Origin: Pseudomonadota bacterium
Lineage (GTDB): Bacteria; Pseudomonadota; Alphaproteobacteria; Caulobacterales; Caulobacteraceae
Direction: 5' to 3'
NCBI GenBank assembly: GCA_020161365.1
Contig: JAIUNU010000001.1
Coordinates: forward strand, 248,001-312,000
DNA: 64,000 bases
Part shown: positions 38,891 to 49,432 of the stretch, in pieces
Numbering within the stretch: position 1 is the stretch's first letter
Layout: the number at the start of each line of letters is the position of its first letter
Translations under genes and position numbers: made by a program
Notes under the pieces: generated by a model
What the model saw: only the letters and a program-made list of their open reading frames with translations
Told to the model about the DNA's origin: nothing
The model's database searches: none

Positions 38891-39382
38891 CTAGGCTTTG
38901 CCAACCTTCACTAGCAGCTGTTGAGCCACGCCCGGCGGCACGAACTTGCCGATATCCCCGCCCAGGCTCGCGATTTCCTTCACGAGGCGCGAGGCGATCG
39001 CCTGGTGACGCGGATCAGCCATCAGGAAGACCGTCTCGATCTCGCGATCCAGTTGCTGGTTCATCGCCGTCATCTGGAACTCGTATTCGAAGTCGGCCAC
39101 GGCCCGAAGGCCGCGCACGATCATCTGGGCGTTCACATCGCGGGCGAAGTGCATCAGCAGGCTGTTGAAGGGCCGCACCTCGATCTCGGCGATCTTCTTC
39201 AGATGGGCGGTCTCGCGCTCCAGGATCTCGACCCGCTCTTCCAGCGAGAAGAGCGGCCCTTTGCCGATATTGATCGCGACGCCGATCACCAGCTTATCGA
39301 CCAGCTTCACGGCCCGCCCGATGATGTCGAGGTGACCGTTGGTGACCGGATCGAAGGTCCCCGGATATAGCCCGACCCGCAT
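38891..39382 (-). CDS. coaD: Phosphopantetheine adenylyltransferase
   Basis: Fourth step of coenzyme A synthesis: 4'-phosphopantetheine plus ATP to dephospho-CoA. The 163-residue length is standard. The nucleotidyltransferase motif TFDPVTNGH (TxGH) and the C-terminal ISSRLVKE-like stretch AIASRLVKEIASLG are intact. A GAGGGGG site lies four bases before the ATG. It follows gyrA by 26 bases and is probably co-transcribed. Confidence 0.96.
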   Translation of the reverse strand: MRVGLYPGTFDPVTNGHLDIIGRAVKLVDKLVIGVAINIGKGPLFSLEERVEILERETAHLKKIAEIEVRPFNSLLMHFARDVNAQMIVRGLRAVADFEYEFQMTAMNQQLDREIETVFLMADPRHQAIASRLVKEIASLGGDIGKFVPPGVAQQLLVKVGKA

Positions 39383-39408
39383 GCAACCCCCTCTACTGGC
39401 TGCGAGGG

Positions 39409-42165
<2,757 letters not shown>

Positions 42166-42242
42166 GGGGATTTTTCGCCGTCAGAATCGAACACGGAACT
42201 GTCTAAAACTGTTAGCATTCGGATAGGGTCGACGCCACCTTT

Positions 42243-42259
42243 CGGGGGGCTGCCCCCCG
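42243..42259 (+). repeat. GC-only hairpin in the sodC leader
   Basis: CGGGGGG-CTG-CCCCCCG, a perfect 7-bp stem with a 3-base loop, lies 30 bases upstream of the sodC start in the gyrA-sodC gap. No T-run follows, so it is not a classical terminator. Confidence 0.5.
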
Positions 42260-42289
42260 TCGTTTCGCTTGAATCCGAAGGAAAATCGC

Positions 42290-42814
42290 ATGATCCGTCT
42301 CCCCGCCGCCGCCGCGCTTGGCCTCGCCGCCGCCGTCGCCGCCTCCCCGGCCTTGGCGCAGACCACCGCGACCGCCGCCGTCAAAGCCGGCGACGGCAAG
42401 GACGCGGGCGTCGTGACCATCACCGAAGCCCCGCACGGTGTGCTCCTGAAGATCGAGCTCAAGGGCCTGACGCCTGGCTGGCACGCGGCGCACTTCCACG
42501 AGAAGGGCGACTGCGGGACCCCGGATTTCAAGTCGGCGGGCGCTCACGTCCACACCGCCGCGACCACGGTGCACGGGCTCTTGAATCCCGACGCTAATGA
42601 CAGCGGCGACCTGCCCAACATCTTCGCCGGCGCGGACGGCTCGGCGACCGCTGAGGTCTACTCCACCCTGGTGTCGCTGAAGGGCGCCGGCGGCCGCCCG
42701 GCGCTGCTGGACGCCGACGGCTCGTCGATCGTCGTCCACGCCAATGCTGACGACCACAAGACCCAGCCCATCGGCGGCGCCGGCGCGCGCGTGGCTTGCG
42801 GCGTGATCAAGTAG
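42290..42814 (+). CDS. sodC: Periplasmic Cu/Zn superoxide dismutase
   Basis: Dismutates superoxide in the periplasm; a bacterial Cu/Zn enzyme is known from Caulobacter. The 174-residue precursor has a signal peptide (MIRLPAAAALGLAAAVAASP, cleavage after ALA). Start ATG 42290 follows AAGGA; an upstream ATG at 42269 is less likely. Copper His residues are in HFHEKGDC and VVHANADDH, and the bridging His is in SAGAHVH. The zinc region reads VHGLLNPDANDSGDLP: the His two residues before GDLP in other enzymes is Asp here. Disulfide Cys are present (GDCG and VACGV). Confidence 0.93.
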   Translation: MIRLPAAAALGLAAAVAASPALAQTTATAAVKAGDGKDAGVVTITEAPHGVLLKIELKGLTPGWHAAHFHEKGDCGTPDFKSAGAHVHTAATTVHGLLNPDANDSGDLPNIFAGADGSATAEVYSTLVSLKGAGGRPALLDADGSSIVVHANADDHKTQPIGGAGARVACGVIK

Positions 42815-42822
42815 CCGCCTAA

Positions 42823-42856
42823 CCTCCCGCCCGGACTTAAGAGTCTTGGCGGGAGG
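42823..42856 (+). promoter_or_regulatory. Stem-loop covering the ribosome site of the gene after sodC
   Basis: CCTCCCGCC (42823-42831) pairs perfectly with GGCGGGAGG (42848-42856), and an inner stem GACT/AGTC closes a TAAG tetraloop. The right arm is the Shine-Dalgarno site of the next gene (ATG 42861). It could block translation or act as a processing or termination hairpin for sodC; no T-run follows. Confidence 0.55.
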
Positions 42857-42860
42857 CCCC

Positions 42861-43382
42861 ATGCGTTCCTGGCGACCCTGTTTGGTGGCGGCGTTGCTCG
42901 CCGCGACAACCGCTTGCGACAACCCCGGCAAGGACAAGGCCGGCGGGCTGCCGCAGCCCACAGCCGCCGCGCCCCCGCCCGCGGCGCGCGCCACCGCACT
43001 GATTGATCTCGTCTCTCTGGCCTGGGCGCCGGCCAATGCCGATGAGAACCTGCAGGCCTTCGATCTGCAGGTCACCGGGGTCGATGTGCTGGCCGTCTGT
43101 CACGTCCCAGCGGGATGGACGATCAACGTCACCGGCGCGGGCGCCGGCGTCACTGAGCTTGAGGGACACGCCACCGTCGGCGCCGCTTTCCTGGGCATCG
43201 ATAATCTTGCCGATACAGCGGGGCTATTTCTGGTGCGCGCCCGACCAGACGAGAAGCCCACCGTTTCCGGAGAACTCACGACCGGCGCCTATGGCGGTGA
43301 CGGCGGACAGTTGAAGGTCCACGCGACTGCGGCGACGCTGCGTCGCGAGGCTGCGTCGCAATGCCCGCCACCGAAGCTCTAG
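42861..43382 (+). CDS. Small exported protein or lipoprotein of unknown function
   Basis: 173 residues. Start ATG 42861 follows GGGAGG by four bases. A signal sequence (MRSWRPCLVAALLAATTAC) ends in a weak lipobox-like TTAC, so lipidation is possible but not sure. A proline/alanine linker (PQPTAAAPPPAARA) leads to a beta-rich domain of about 120 residues with two further Cys (AVCHVPAGW and the terminal QCPPPKL). No family recognised. It follows sodC by 46 bases, with its ribosome site inside a hairpin. Confidence 0.72.
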   Translation: MRSWRPCLVAALLAATTACDNPGKDKAGGLPQPTAAAPPPAARATALIDLVSLAWAPANADENLQAFDLQVTGVDVLAVCHVPAGWTINVTGAGAGVTELEGHATVGAAFLGIDNLADTAGLFLVRARPDEKPTVSGELTTGAYGGDGGQLKVHATAATLRREAASQCPPPKL

Positions 43383-44284
43383 GCGGTCTCCGCCAACGCC
43401 TCCTCGGCGCGCGCCCGCTTTTCCGTAAGGGCCACCAGCGCGACGCCGACCATGGTCGCCGCGCCACCGATCAGTAACTGCGGCGTCAGCTTGTCGCCCA
43501 GGAACAGAACGCCGATCGTGCAGGACACCAACGGCGTCAGCAGGAAATAGGGCGTAACTCGGCCCGCCTCGCGCCGTTGAACCAGCCAGAACAGCAGCGC
43601 GCTTGCCCCGATCGTCGAGACCACGCCCGCAAATACGACGCACGCCCAGGCGATCGGCGGCGCGGCCATCACGCGCTCCACCACCCGCCCCTCGAAGGTG
43701 AACGACATCGTCAACAGCGTCGGCGCTGCGAACAGCGCGGTGATCGCCTGCACCTTCAAAGGTTTGGCGCCCGGCGTCATGCGCACCAGGATCGTGGCGA
43801 CCGCCCAGCAGGCGCTGGCCAACACGATGAGCACGATCGCAGGCAGGTCACCAGACGTGTGCGGGTCCAACGTCATCCAGGCGACGCCGACGAACGCGAC
43901 GATCAGGCCCAGCACCGCCGGCAGGCTCATGGTCTCGCCGAGAAGCCGCCAAGCCACCAGCGCGGTGAAGGGGATCCAAAGCTGGCTGGCCACCACCAGC
44001 GGGCTTAGCGACTGACCCATGCCGAAGCCGACATAGACGAGGCCGAAATGGATCGGCCCTGTCAGCAAGACGATCGCAGCCAACTTCCTGGGTTCAGGAA
44101 ACGGCGGGCGAATGAACGGGAACAGGAAGACAAGCGCGGCCAGAAAGCGAAGCCCGCCGACGGTCATTGGCGGCAGATAGGCGGTCGCGACCTTGGCGGC
44201 GGCGTTGTTGATCCCCCAGGTCATGATGATCGCGAAGATCGCCAGATACTCCAGGACCGAGAGCGGGGATGACTTGCCGGACAT
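43379..44284 (-). CDS. EamA/DMT family transporter
   Basis: 301-residue inner-membrane protein with ten predicted helices in two repeats of the EamA type (AIIMTWGINNAAAKVATAYL in the first, and PAIVLIVLASACWAVATILVR in the second). Members export amino acids or metabolites; the substrate is unknown. I prefer ATG 44284 because the longer start at 44320 overlaps the bioA stop. It lies 32 bases after bioA and may be co-transcribed with it. Its stop shares CTAG with the convergent lipoprotein-like gene. Confidence 0.85.
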   Translation of the reverse strand: MSGKSSPLSVLEYLAIFAIIMTWGINNAAAKVATAYLPPMTVGGLRFLAALVFLFPFIRPPFPEPRKLAAIVLLTGPIHFGLVYVGFGMGQSLSPLVVASQLWIPFTALVAWRLLGETMSLPAVLGLIVAFVGVAWMTLDPHTSGDLPAIVLIVLASACWAVATILVRMTPGAKPLKVQAITALFAAPTLLTMSFTFEGRVVERVMAAPPIAWACVVFAGVVSTIGASALLFWLVQRREAGRVTPYFLLTPLVSCTIGVLFLGDKLTPQLLIGGAATMVGVALVALTEKRARAEEALAETA

Positions 44285-44316
44285 GGTCACGCTTGGACCA
44301 GACCGGGCGAGCCGGG

Positions 44317-45579
44317 TCAATCGACGCCGACAACCTGCCGCACCGCGCGCGTCAGCAGCGCCAGGTCCTCATCCGGTGTCGTGAAGGCCGGAGTCAGATA
44401 CACCACCTTGCCCATCGGACGGATCCAGGCGCCAAGCGCAGCGAAGCGCGCGCAGAGATCGGAGACGGCGACGGGCTCGGCGAACTCGACGACGCCTATC
44501 GCCCCCATCGTGCGGACATCGACGACACCCTCACCGCCGCGACAGGGAGCCAGCCCCTCGGCCAGGTTCGCCGACAAGCGCGCGACATTGCCGGCCCAGG
44601 CGCGGTCCTCGAAAAGATCCAGCGAAGCGTTGGCGGCGGCGCACGCCAGTGGATTGGCCATGTAGGTGGGCCCATGCATCAGGGCCGCCTGCGGATCATC
44701 CGACCAGAAGGCCTCGAACACATGGCGGCGCGCCACGGCCGCCGAAAGCGGCAGCGTCCCGCCGGTGAGGGCTTTGGACAGGGTGACGATATCGGGCTCG
44801 ACACCGGCGGCCTGCATGGCGAACAGGGATCCCGTCCGACCAAAGCCCGTGAAAATCTCGTCGAAGATCAGTAGTACGCCATGCTTGTCGGCCAGGCGCC
44901 GGAGGGTCCGAAGCACCTCCGGTGGGTGAGCCAGCATCCCGCCCGCGCCCTGGATCAGGGGCTCGACCAGTATGGCGGCGATCTCGTGCCCCTGCGCCGC
45001 CAGCAGTGCATCGAGCGCGGCTTCCGATGCTAAGTCGAGCGGGAGATCGGCGATCACCTGGGTCGGCATCACACCCGCAAAAAGGCTGTGCATCCCCTCT
45101 TCCGGATCGCAGACCGTCATCGTCGCCAGGGTGTCGCCGTGATAGCCGCCCCGGAACGCCAGGAACCGCGTCCGCCCGCTGACGCCGCGATTGATCTGAT
45201 GCTGCAGCGCCATCTTCATCGCGATCTCGACCGCGACAGAGCCGCTTTCAGCGAAGAACACATGGTCGAGATCACCCGGCAGCAGACGCACCAATCGCTC
45301 GGCAAGGCGATAGGCCGGCTCGTGCGCCAGCCCGCCAAACATGACATGCGGCATCGTGTCGATCTGGCGCCGCAGCGCCTCGACGATATGCGGATGGTTA
45401 TAGCCGTGGCAGGCCGTCCACCACGAGGCCAGACCGTCCACCAGTTCCCGACCATCCGCCAGGATCAGACGCGAGCCGCGCGTGGCCACGACCGGCAACG
45501 GAGGTCTGGCGGTCTTCATCTGGCAATACGGACGCCAGACGTGCGGCGCGCCTTCGGTCAGCCACAGGGGATCGGACAT
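44317..45579 (-). CDS. bioA: 7,8-diaminopelargonic acid synthase (adenosylmethionine-8-amino-7-oxononanoate transaminase)
   Basis: PLP-dependent aminotransferase that uses SAM as amino donor in biotin synthesis; 420 residues from ATG 45579 (MSDPLWLTEG), after GGAAAG. Hallmarks are VWRPYCQM and SWWTACHGYNHPHI in the substrate region, GGYHGDTL, LIFDEIFTGFGRTG with the PLP Asp, and TLSKALTGG with the Schiff-base Lys. A longer frame reaching 46281 is antisense to bioF and is rejected. It is divergent from bioF over a 72-base gap. Confidence 0.96.
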   Translation of the reverse strand: MSDPLWLTEGAPHVWRPYCQMKTARPPLPVVATRGSRLILADGRELVDGLASWWTACHGYNHPHIVEALRRQIDTMPHVMFGGLAHEPAYRLAERLVRLLPGDLDHVFFAESGSVAVEIAMKMALQHQINRGVSGRTRFLAFRGGYHGDTLATMTVCDPEEGMHSLFAGVMPTQVIADLPLDLASEAALDALLAAQGHEIAAILVEPLIQGAGGMLAHPPEVLRTLRRLADKHGVLLIFDEIFTGFGRTGSLFAMQAAGVEPDIVTLSKALTGGTLPLSAAVARRHVFEAFWSDDPQAALMHGPTYMANPLACAAANASLDLFEDRAWAGNVARLSANLAEGLAPCRGGEGVVDVRTMGAIGVVEFAEPVAVSDLCARFAALGAWIRPMGKVVYLTPAFTTPDEDLALLTRAVRQVVGVD

Positions 45580-45581
45580 GA

Positions 45582-45649
45582 CGCTTTCCGTTTGCGGACT
45601 CGGGGCGCCTTGCCTATTCCCGCGCACCAGCCACGGCAAACGGGAAACG
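45582..45649. promoter_or_regulatory. Inverted repeat spanning the bioA-bioF divergent gap
   Basis: CGCTTTCCGTTTGC (45582-45595) and GCAAACGGGAAACG (45636-45649) are inverted copies that match at 12 of 14 positions. They lie just inside both start codons, so each arm overlaps one ribosome site. The central 40 bases must hold both promoters. Confidence 0.45.
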
Positions 45650-45651
45650 AC

Positions 45652-46806
45652 ATGCGGAGCCTTGATGCTTTCGCCGGTGAGAAGCTGGCGGCCCTTGAAG
45701 CCAAGAGTCTCAGGCGGCGACTTTCCCCGACCCGACGCCACGACGGCGCCGTGGTCGAGCGCGACGGCAAGCGCCTGATCTCGTTCTCCTGCAACGACTA
45801 TCTGAACCTCTCGCAGCACCCGCTGGTTCGGGCGGCGGCCGCGGAGGCCGCGCTGAACTATGGCGCCGGGGCGGCGGCTTCGCGTCTTGTCACCGGCGAT
45901 CACCCCCTGCTGTCCGACCTTGAGAAGCGGCTGGCGCGGCTCAAGGGGACCGAAGCGGCTTGCGTCTTCGGTTCGGGCTACCTGGCCAATGCAGGAGTCA
46001 TCCCCACGCTGGTTGGCCCCGGAGATCTCGTGCTGATCGACGCCTTGGCCCACGCGTGCATCTGGGCGGGCGCGCAGCTGTCCGGCGCAAAGGTCGTGAA
46101 GTTCGCTCATAACGATCCGGCGGATCTCGAACGGCTTCTGATCGCCGAGCGCAGCGCGGCCCGCCACGCCCTGGTGGCGACAGACGGGGTCTTCTCGATG
46201 GACGGCGACATCGCGCCGCTCGACGTCCTGTCGGATCTCTGCCAGCGCCATGACGCCTGGCTGCTCAGCGACGATGCGCACGGCGTCGGCGTGCTGGCCG
46301 GCGGACGCGGGTCGGGCGCGCTGTTTCCCAACGCCGAGATCCCCCTGCAGATGGGCACCTTGTCCAAGGCGCTCGGTTCGTACGGCGGCTATGTCTGCGG
46401 CTCTCAGGCGGTGATCGATCTACTGAAGACCCGCGCGCGGACCTTGGTCTACGCCACCGGCCTGCCGCCCGCCTCCGCCGCCGCCGCCCTGGCGGCGCTG
46501 GATCTGATCGAAGCCGATCCAGCCATGACCGAGATCCCGGTGGCCAAGGCGCGGCGGTTCACCCAGCGGCTGGCGCTGCCGGAAGCGTCCAGCCCGATCG
46601 TACCGGTCATCCTGGGATCGGCTGAAAGCGCCCTCGCCGCTTCTGCGAGACTGGAGGCTCAAGGGTTCCTGGTTGTCGCAATCCGCCCGCCAACCGTGCC
46701 AGAAGGAATGGCGCGCCTGCGTATTGCGTTCAGCGCCGCCCATGACGACGACGACGTCATCCGGCTGGCCGACGCCATCGTCGCCTTGCGGGGCGGGGCG
46801 TCGTGA
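45652..46806 (+). CDS. bioF: 8-amino-7-oxononanoate synthase
   Basis: PLP-dependent condensation of pimeloyl-thioester with alanine in biotin synthesis. 384 residues from ATG 45652, after CGGGAAA; a longer frame to 45088 is antisense to bioA. Motifs are FSCNDYLNLSQHP, GSGYLANAGV, DDAHGVGVLAGG and MGTLSKALGSYGG with the PLP Lys. It overlaps bioD by four bases. Confidence 0.95.
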   Translation: MRSLDAFAGEKLAALEAKSLRRRLSPTRRHDGAVVERDGKRLISFSCNDYLNLSQHPLVRAAAAEAALNYGAGAAASRLVTGDHPLLSDLEKRLARLKGTEAACVFGSGYLANAGVIPTLVGPGDLVLIDALAHACIWAGAQLSGAKVVKFAHNDPADLERLLIAERSAARHALVATDGVFSMDGDIAPLDVLSDLCQRHDAWLLSDDAHGVGVLAGGRGSGALFPNAEIPLQMGTLSKALGSYGGYVCGSQAVIDLLKTRARTLVYATGLPPASAAAALAALDLIEADPAMTEIPVAKARRFTQRLALPEASSPIVPVILGSAESALAASARLEAQGFLVVAIRPPTVPEGMARLRIAFSAAHDDDDVIRLADAIVALRGGAS

Positions 46807-47462
46807 AAGCGTTGTTCGTCGCCGGGACGGGAACCGACCTTGGCAAGACCCACGTGGCGTGCGCCTTGCTGGAAGCGGCGCGCGCGCGCGGCCTGACGGT
46901 CGACGCCTTCAAGCCCGTGGTCAGCGGCTTTGACCCTGCAGCGGCCGACGACAGCGATCCGGCCCGGCTCGCGTCCGCCTTGGGCCGCCCCCAAGCCTGG
47001 CCTGAGGTGTCTCCGCTTCGTTACAGAGCGCCCTTGGCCCCGAACCTGGCCGCACGGCTGGAAGGCGACACCCTGCGCATGGACGATCTCATCGCAGACA
47101 GCCGGCAATGGCTTGCCGAACGCCATGTGGACATCGCCCTGATCGAAGGCGCGGGCGGAGTGATGTCGCCGATGACCGACGAGGCGACCAATCTGGACCT
47201 GATGGCCGCCCTAGGCCTGCCGGTACTGCTGGTCGCCGGCAGCTATCTGGGCACGGCCAGCCATCTCCTCACGGCGTTGGAGGTGGTGCGCGCGCGCGGG
47301 CTGGACATCGCAGCGATCGTCATCAGCGAAAGTCTGGACTCGCCGGACCTGGACCAGACGCTGGACCTGTTGCGCGCGTTCGAACGTCAGGCGCAGATCT
47401 TCAGCGCGCCCCGCGCCAAGAACTGGGATGCGGGGGCGCTGATCGACCTGCTGACGGCTTAG
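46803..47462 (+). CDS. bioD: Dethiobiotin synthetase
   Basis: ATP-dependent carboxylation and ring closure of diaminopelargonate to dethiobiotin. 219 residues from GTG 46803, overlapping the bioF stop (GTGA). P-loop AGTGTDLGKTHVA and IEGAGGVMSPM are intact. bioB is not in this window. Its end overlaps the convergent dehydrogenase stop by four bases. Confidence 0.95.
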   Translation: MKALFVAGTGTDLGKTHVACALLEAARARGLTVDAFKPVVSGFDPAAADDSDPARLASALGRPQAWPEVSPLRYRAPLAPNLAARLEGDTLRMDDLIADSRQWLAERHVDIALIEGAGGVMSPMTDEATNLDLMAALGLPVLLVAGSYLGTASHLLTALEVVRARGLDIAAIVISESLDSPDLDQTLDLLRAFERQAQIFSAPRAKNWDAGALIDLLTA

Positions 47463-48319
47463 CGGTCCTTCTCGAGGCGGGCGACCAGACTGGAGGTATC
47501 CCAGCGATTGCCGCCCATCGCCTGGACCTCTGCGTAGAATTGATCGATCAGGGCGGTGCCGGGCAGCTTGGCGCCGTTGGCGCGCGCTTCGTCCAGGGCG
47601 ATCCCGAGATCCTTGCGCATCCAGTCGACCGCGAAGCCGAAGTCGAACTTGCCCCCCGCCATGGTCGACCAGCGGTTTTCCATCTGCCACGACTGAGCCG
47701 AGCCCTTGGAGATCGCCGCCAGCACATCGTCGGTCGGCAGGCCCGCGCGCTTGGCGAAGTGCAGCGCCTCGGCAACGCCCTGCACCACCCCCGCAATGGC
47801 GATCTGGTTGCACATCTTGGTCAGTTGGCCAGCACCGACCTCGCCCATGCGCCGCACGGCCTTGGCGTAGACATCGATTACCGGCAGGACCCGGTCATAG
47901 GCCGCCTGTTCGCCGCCCGCCATGATCGTCAATTGGCCGTTCTCCGCGCCGGCTTGGCCGCCAGATACGGGCGCGTCGACGAACGCACGACCGCTTTGCG
48001 CCGCCAACGCAGCCATCTCCCGCGCCACCTTGGCCGAGGTAGTCGTGTGATCGACGATGACGCCGCCTCCAGCCATGGCCGGCAAGACCTGCGCCACGAC
48101 GTCGCGGACGTCGTCGTCATTGCCCACGCACAGCAGCACCACCTCGGCGCCCGACACGGCCTCGGCAATGGTCTCGAACGCCGGACCGCCGTGTTTTTCG
48201 GCCCAGCGACGGGCCTTTTCGGGGGAGCGATTGTAGACAGCGACCTCGTGGCCTGCCGCCTTCAGGTGACCGGCCATCGGGAAGCCCATAACGCCCATGC
48301 CGATAAACGCCGTCTTCAT
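47459..48319 (-). CDS. Beta-hydroxyacid dehydrogenase family oxidoreductase
   Basis: 286-residue NAD(P)-dependent enzyme of the 3-hydroxyisobutyrate/tartronate semialdehyde group. The N-terminal Rossmann motif is FIGMGVMGFPMAGHL; substrate-binding FVDAPVSGGQAGAENG and catalytic Lys in GQLTKMCNQ follow. The exact substrate cannot be assigned. It is monocistronic, with its promoter next to the motB upstream region, and ends against bioD. Confidence 0.9.
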   Translation of the reverse strand: MKTAFIGMGVMGFPMAGHLKAAGHEVAVYNRSPEKARRWAEKHGGPAFETIAEAVSGAEVVLLCVGNDDDVRDVVAQVLPAMAGGGVIVDHTTTSAKVAREMAALAAQSGRAFVDAPVSGGQAGAENGQLTIMAGGEQAAYDRVLPVIDVYAKAVRRMGEVGAGQLTKMCNQIAIAGVVQGVAEALHFAKRAGLPTDDVLAAISKGSAQSWQMENRWSTMAGGKFDFGFAVDWMRKDLGIALDEARANGAKLPGTALIDQFYAEVQAMGGNRWDTSSLVARLEKDR

Positions 48320-48381
48320 GCCGCTGCTCCTGAAAAGAACGCTGGGATAAAGCGCGCAACGAGCATTCCGGCAACCCCATC

Positions 48382-48428
48382 TTAACGACCTTTGGGCAGG
48401 TTGCGGGCTTAAGGTTAAGCAGGCTTAA
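48382..48428 (+). promoter_or_regulatory. TTAA cluster upstream of motB, CtrA-like
   Basis: TTAA occurs at 48382, 48409, 48415 and 48425, the last two as TTAA-N6-TTAA. The Caulobacter CtrA site is TTAA-N7-TTAA, so this is close but not exact. All copies lie within 52 bases of the motB start in otherwise GC-rich DNA. Confidence 0.4.
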
Positions 48429-48433
48429 GCACG

Positions 48434-49333
48434 ATGGCGGTCAACAGCGAACAGCCGATCATCATCAAGAAGGTCAAGAAGGGCGGCGGCCATGGACACC
48501 ATGGCGGCGCCTGGAAGGTGGCCTATGCCGACTTCGTGACGGCCATGATGGCGTTCTTCCTGCTGATGTGGCTGCTCAACACGACAAGCCCAGAGCAGAA
48601 GCAGGGCATCGCCGACTATTTCGCGCCGGCTTCGATCTCCTCCACCACCAGCGGCTCCGGCGGCATCCTGGGCGGCACCTCGCTCGGCGATGACGGCGCA
48701 AAGGCCGACGGCAAGCTCTCGGTCGTTCAGCAGATGGCTCCCGAGGCCCCGCAGGACGTCAGTAAGGACGCGCAGAGCAGCGAGACCGCCAATCTGGACT
48801 CCGCCAGCGAGCAAGCCCTTCGCGACGCCCTGGCCAAGAAGGAACAGGACAGCTTCGCCTCGGCCGCCCAGTCCTTGCGCCAATCGTTGCAGGACATGCC
48901 CGAACTGGCCGAACTCTCGAAGCAGATCCTGATCGACCAGACGCCGGAAGGCCTGCGTATCCAGCTGGTCGACCAGGAAGGTCGCGCGATGTTCAAGGAG
49001 AACTCCAAGGAGCCGAACGACCGCACGCGCATTCTGCTGCGCGCGGTGGCCAAGGTGATCAACCAGCTCCCCAACCGCGTGACGATCTCTGGTCACACCA
49101 GCGCGAACGCTTACGGCAAGAAGCAAGACGGCGACTGGTCTCTGTCGGCGCAACGCGCAGACGCTTCACGGCAGATTCTTCGCGGCGCCGGCGTCGACGA
49201 CGACCGCATCTATCAAGTGTCCGGTAAGGCCAATTCGGAGCCGCTGTACGCGGACGATCCGACCTTGGCGGGCAACCGCCGGATTTCGATCGTTTTGCTG
49301 CGCGAGAAGCCTGTCCTACCCGACGGACTGTGA
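48434..49333 (+). CDS. motB: Flagellar motor stator protein MotB
   Basis: 299-residue stator subunit. A Lys/Gly/His-rich cytosolic tail is followed by one transmembrane helix with the proton-carrying Asp33 (YADFVTAMMAFFLLMWLL). A plug/linker of about 100 residues follows, and the C-terminal OmpA-like peptidoglycan-binding domain shows ISGHTSANAY and DASRQILRGAGV. motA is not adjacent. Start ATG 48434 lacks a good ribosome site (an AGG lies 10 bases upstream). Confidence 0.95.
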   Translation: MAVNSEQPIIIKKVKKGGGHGHHGGAWKVAYADFVTAMMAFFLLMWLLNTTSPEQKQGIADYFAPASISSTTSGSGGILGGTSLGDDGAKADGKLSVVQQMAPEAPQDVSKDAQSSETANLDSASEQALRDALAKKEQDSFASAAQSLRQSLQDMPELAELSKQILIDQTPEGLRIQLVDQEGRAMFKENSKEPNDRTRILLRAVAKVINQLPNRVTISGHTSANAYGKKQDGDWSLSAQRADASRQILRGAGVDDDRIYQVSGKANSEPLYADDPTLAGNRRISIVLLREKPVLPDGL

Positions 49334-49432
49334 CCGTTCGCCGCGAGGCGCTCGTGTGAAGCTTGCGCATCGAAACGCTATGCCCCCTAATCTCGTTCTA
49401 AACCGCAACAAGATGAAGGGAACCGGCCGGAC

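Noticed and set aside
45580..46281. N-terminal extension of bioA to 654 residues
   Set aside because: Antisense to bioF. The conserved bioA start and ribosome site are at 45579.
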